The translations under genes were made by a program, and so were the position numbers. This document shows, piece by piece, positions 6,120 to 8,227 of a stretch of 8,227 nucleotides of DNA; position 1 is the stretch's first letter, and every line of letters begins with the position of its first letter. A model generated the notes under the pieces. That model was not told where the DNA came from and did no database searches. It saw only the letters and a list, made by a program, of their open reading frames with translations. Source of the stretch: Paucimonas sp. (GTDB lineage Bacteria > Pseudomonadota > Gammaproteobacteria > Burkholderiales > Burkholderiaceae_D); the NCBI GenBank assembly GCA_029266815.1, contig JAQSWC010000143.1, positions 1 through 8,227 of the forward strand, in the 5' to 3' direction.

Positions 6120-7512
6120 CGTATACGTCTTCAAAACGGACGATATCATCCTCGCCCAGATAATGGCCGCATTGTACCTCTATCATGCATAACTCCGTAT
6201 CACCCAGGTTGGACAGGCGGTGCTTGCAACCCGCCGGAATATAGGTCGACTGGTTGGCGCGCAGCGTCATGATTTCATCGCCATTGGTAATTTCGGCGGT
6301 GCCTGATGTGACAACCCAGTGCTCGCTACGATGATGATGCATCTGCAGCGACAGCGAAGCGCCGGGCTTGACTGTGATGCGCTTGATCTTGAAGCCGAGG
6401 CCCTGCTCCAGCACCGTATAGGTTCCCCATGGCCGCACCACCGTACGGTGCTCCTTGTGCGCTGCATGCTGGCTGGCCTTCAGGCGAGTCACCACCTGCT
6501 TGACCTCCTGGCTCTTGGACTTGTCCGCCACCAGCAGCGCATCAGGCGTATCGATGATCAGGAGGTTGTCGACACCGATTGCCGCCACGAGACGGTCGCT
6601 GTTTTCGATGTGCGTATTGCGGCTGTCGATGACGATGGTATTGCCGCTGGTGGTATTGCCCATGCCGTCTGCAGGACACGCATCCGCCACTGCACTCCAC
6701 GCACCGATGTCGCTCCAGTCGAAATTGCCCGGAATAACCGAAATGTTTTCCGCCTTTTCCATCACAGCGTAGTCAATGGATATGTTTTCAAGCTCACTGA
6801 AACTCTCAGGCAGATTGAAGCGGTTGCCTTCTCCACTGCATTTTTCCCAGACTTCACGGGCCGCATTCATCAGCTCGGGCACATAGCGGTCGAAAGCTTC
6901 AATGATAGTGCGCGCCGCGAAACAGAACATGCCGCTGTTCCACACATAGTTACCCTGCGCCAGATAGCTTGCCGCAGTCGCGGCATCAGGCTTTTCCACA
7001 AAACGCCGAACCAAATTCGCAAAAGGAGCCATAGGCTCGCCCATTTCGATGTAGCCGAAACCCGTTTCCGGGCCGGTCGGACGCACGCCGAATAGCACGA
7101 GCTGACCGTCACGTGCCAGCATTTCGGCTTCCCTGACTGCCGCATAGAAAGTCGGCGTATCCTTGATCAGGTGATCGGCCGGCATCACTAGCAGGCAGGC
7201 ATCCTTCTTCTGCTCCATGGCCCATAGCGCCGCCACGGCAATTGCCGGTGCTGTGTTACGGCCTGTAGGCTCAAGCAGGTAGCGCGCCTGGACATCTTGA
7301 TTAGCCAGCTCGTCGTGGGAAAGAAAGTAGTAGTTCTTGTTAGTAACAATCAGCGGTGCGGTCTGATCCGACACGGCCAGCGCACGCTCATAGGTTTGCG
7401 TCAGCAAGCATTTGCCGCCCGCAATGCGCATAAAAGGCTTGGGATGTGCCTCGCGAGATACCGGCCATAACCGCGTACCTGCACCACCTGAAAGAATCAC
7501 TGGAATTAACAT
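6109..7512 (-). CDS. manC: Bifunctional mannose-1-phosphate guanylyltransferase / mannose-6-phosphate isomerase (type II PMI)
   Basis: Makes GDP-D-mannose, the precursor of GDP-D-rhamnose: the C-terminal half isomerises fructose-6-phosphate to mannose-6-phosphate, and the N-terminal half joins mannose-1-phosphate to GTP. The 467-residue length is normal for the AlgA/WbpW/ManC family. The N-terminal nucleotidyltransferase has LSGGAGTRLWPVSREAHPKP at 7-26, MPADH at 110-114 and the FVEKP motif at 171-175. The cupin-type isomerase domain has GFKIKRITVKPGASLSLQ at 373-390, MHHHRSEHW at 391-399 (metal ligands) and EVQCGHYLGEDDIVR at 445-459. The phosphomannomutase step between its two reactions is not encoded in the window. 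The ATG at 7512 has only a weak ribosome site (GTGAG about 7 nt upstream). It is the first gene of the minus-strand operon and is followed by wzm after 17 bp. Confidence 0.96.
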   Translation of the reverse strand: MLIPVILSGGAGTRLWPVSREAHPKPFMRIAGGKCLLTQTYERALAVSDQTAPLIVTNKNYYFLSHDELANQDVQARYLLEPTGRNTAPAIAVAALWAMEQKKDACLLVMPADHLIKDTPTFYAAVREAEMLARDGQLVLFGVRPTGPETGFGYIEMGEPMAPFANLVRRFVEKPDAATAASYLAQGNYVWNSGMFCFAARTIIEAFDRYVPELMNAAREVWEKCSGEGNRFNLPESFSELENISIDYAVMEKAENISVIPGNFDWSDIGAWSAVADACPADGMGNTTSGNTIVIDSRNTHIENSDRLVAAIGVDNLLIIDTPDALLVADKSKSQEVKQVVTRLKASQHAAHKEHRTVVRPWGTYTVLEQGLGFKIKRITVKPGASLSLQMHHHRSEHWVVTSGTAEITNGDEIMTLRANQSTYIPAGCKHRLSNLGDTELCMIEVQCGHYLGEDDIVRFEDVYGRV

Positions 7513-7544
7513 AGTCGCTCACAATAAAAAAACGGTTCGAATGG

Positions 7545-7573
7545 ACATTAGCCCGGACGTTGCTAAGATTCAA
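7545..7573 (-). promoter_or_regulatory. Candidate sigma70-like promoter of the manC operon
   Basis: Read on the minus strand, TTGAAT (7573-7568) and TAATGT (7550-7545) are separated by exactly 17 bp. The first matches 4 of 6 and the second 3 of 6 consensus bases, so this is weak support. Initiation would fall near 7538 and give a leader of about 25 nt before the manC ATG. If the real promoter lies further upstream, the ops-like element and hairpin would be in the transcript instead. Confidence 0.22.
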
Positions 7574-7936
7574 AACATCTTGCGCATGCGTCTAATTTGA
7601 AAGAAAACTTAGGAAAAGAATGCTACCTACCTCTCACCTAACGACAGCAAAAAAGGTGCTGCCGATTTATAACTTTTAAAAGATGAAGACCCGTATTTCA
7701 TGCTCTGCCTGCATTGTCTGGTACTAGATTGCGCGAATTCACGCTGACCGATTTGAGCTTCAGCAGCAAGGGAAGCGATGCCGGAACATTTTTCCAACAC
7801 TCATTGTCGCAGGCCTATTTTCTCGACGTCTCTATTACATCTTTTGGTGAAATTCATAAGAGCAACAGAAGTACCTTTGCCATAGTTGCGCATGTGGTCG
7901 GTCCTTAAGTTAGAACTCGAGAATTCTCAGATCTTC

Positions 7937-7971
7937 TTTCTTGAAATCTCGGCGCGACTCTACTCAAGAAA
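7937..7971. repeat. 8 bp inverted repeat with 19 nt spacer (possible operator)
   Basis: TTTCTTGA at 7937-7944 is the exact reverse complement of TCAAGAAA at 7964-7971. A 10 bp palindrome GAGAATTCTC lies just to the left at 7919-7928. The pair sits about 215 bp upstream of apaH and 425 bp upstream of manC. It could be a regulator site, but repeats of this length also arise by chance in AT-rich DNA. Confidence 0.3.
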
Positions 7972-8185
7972 TCAACGTTGCGCTTCCCATGAACGCGTAA
8001 ACTGCACTCAAATCTTTCCAAGATGCAAAATTTTTCGAGAACTGCGCATTTTACACTTTGAGCTTGTCGAATTTTTAATACGAGACACATTAAAACAAGA
8101 TTTAGTTACAACGAATGTAATATTTTGTTTCCCACCAGAAAAATGACGCTAGTCTCTTTGATTTCTACTTAATCACCTGCAATCC

Positions 8186-8227
8186 ATGAAGAATTTTGTT
8201 ATCGGCGACTTGCAAGGCTGTGCATGC
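8186..8227 (+). CDS. apaH: N-terminal fragment of diadenosine tetraphosphatase ApaH
   Basis: An ATG at 8186 opens 14 codons to the right edge, reading MKNFVIGDLQGCAC. This matches the ApaH N-terminus, where a short beta strand leads into the first metal-binding loop; GDLQGC is the form common in Burkholderiales in place of the phosphoesterase GDxHG. ApaH hydrolyses Ap4A to ADP in the cytoplasm. No Shine-Dalgarno sequence precedes the ATG. The gene points away from the polysaccharide operon and is a housekeeping gene rather than part of it. O-antigen loci beside apaH are, from memory, known in Burkholderia, which supports the taxonomic guess. Only 14 residues are visible, so the call rests on a short but distinctive motif. 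Confidence 0.82.
   Translation, partial: MKNFVIGDLQGCAC

Larger units (their letters stand above)
7513..8185. other. AT-rich divergent intergenic region between manC and apaH, no convincing gene
   Basis: This 673 bp stretch is about 41% GC by hand count over 7561-8160, well below the coding sequence around it. Short open frames exist on both strands (for example 7714-7908 on plus with a TTG start) but none has a ribosome site or a recognisable motif. It should hold the promoters of manC and apaH. Possible elements are a weak sigma70-like site before manC, an ops-like octamer around 7620-7630, an imperfect hairpin at 7642-7664 (8 bp arms with one mismatch, 7 nt loop), an 8 bp palindrome CGCATGCG at 7583-7590, a 10 bp palindrome GAGAATTCTC at 7919-7928, and an 8 bp inverted repeat at 7937-7971. 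All are weak on their own. Confidence 0.6.

Noticed and set aside
7714..7908. 64-codon plus-strand frame in the manC-apaH spacer
   Set aside because: It starts at TTG without a ribosome site, matches no family I recognise, and lies in AT-rich DNA where such frames are common.
7886..8146. 86-codon plus-strand frame and the overlapping 61-codon minus-strand frame (7905-8090)
   Set aside because: Composition looks random, no ribosome site, and the two overlap on opposite strands; neither shows domain or membrane signals.
1..8227. CRISPR arrays, tRNA, rRNA, insertion sequences or phage attachment sites
   Set aside because: I looked for regularly spaced repeats, tRNA-like folds, and transposase motifs and saw none.

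Overview
The window is most of a bacterial O-polysaccharide operon that looks built to make and export a D-rhamnose polymer. It resembles the A-band (common polysaccharide antigen) locus of Pseudomonas aeruginosa. The GC-rich coding sequence and the ApaH start (motif GDLQGC) suggest a betaproteobacterium of the Burkholderiales, perhaps Oxalobacteraceae or Burkholderiaceae. That placement is inferred from family resemblance, not from a search.

Seven complete genes and one partial gene lie on the minus strand and read right to left. Positions 7512 to 6109 hold manC, a bifunctional mannose-6-phosphate isomerase / mannose-1-phosphate guanylyltransferase. Positions 6091 to 5294 hold wzm, the membrane subunit of a polysaccharide ABC exporter. 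A gene-free gap of about 180 bp follows. Then come gmd (5114 to 4071), rmd (4087 to 3170), two GT4 glycosyltransferases (3173 to 2139 and 2120 to 963), a YeaD-type hexose-6-phosphate mutarotase (1012 to 140), and the first 23 codons of a probable WecA/MraY-family sugar-phosphate transferase (69 to the left edge). From gmd to the mutarotase the genes overlap or lie within about 20 bp, so they are probably one coupled transcript. At the right edge a divergent apaH begins on the plus strand at 8186.

The pathway reads as fructose-6-phosphate to mannose-6-phosphate and mannose-1-phosphate to GDP-mannose (ManC at both ends; the phosphomannomutase is not here), then to GDP-4-keto-6-deoxymannose (Gmd) and GDP-D-rhamnose (Rmd). 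Two GT4 enzymes would use GDP-D-rhamnose to build the chain on an undecaprenyl-linked primer made by the WecA-like enzyme. Wzm would export the lipid-linked chain.

Two things do not fit an intact locus. No ATPase partner (wzt) is present next to wzm, and no third GT resembling wbpX is seen. The first GT4 enzyme appears to have lost, in frame, about 30 to 40 residues covering the end of its N-terminal domain and the interdomain linker. The locus may be decaying or rearranged, or the missing parts may lie outside the window. The 673 bp between manC and apaH is AT-rich (about 41% GC by hand count over 7561-8160) and has no convincing gene. It probably carries the promoters and leader of the operon.
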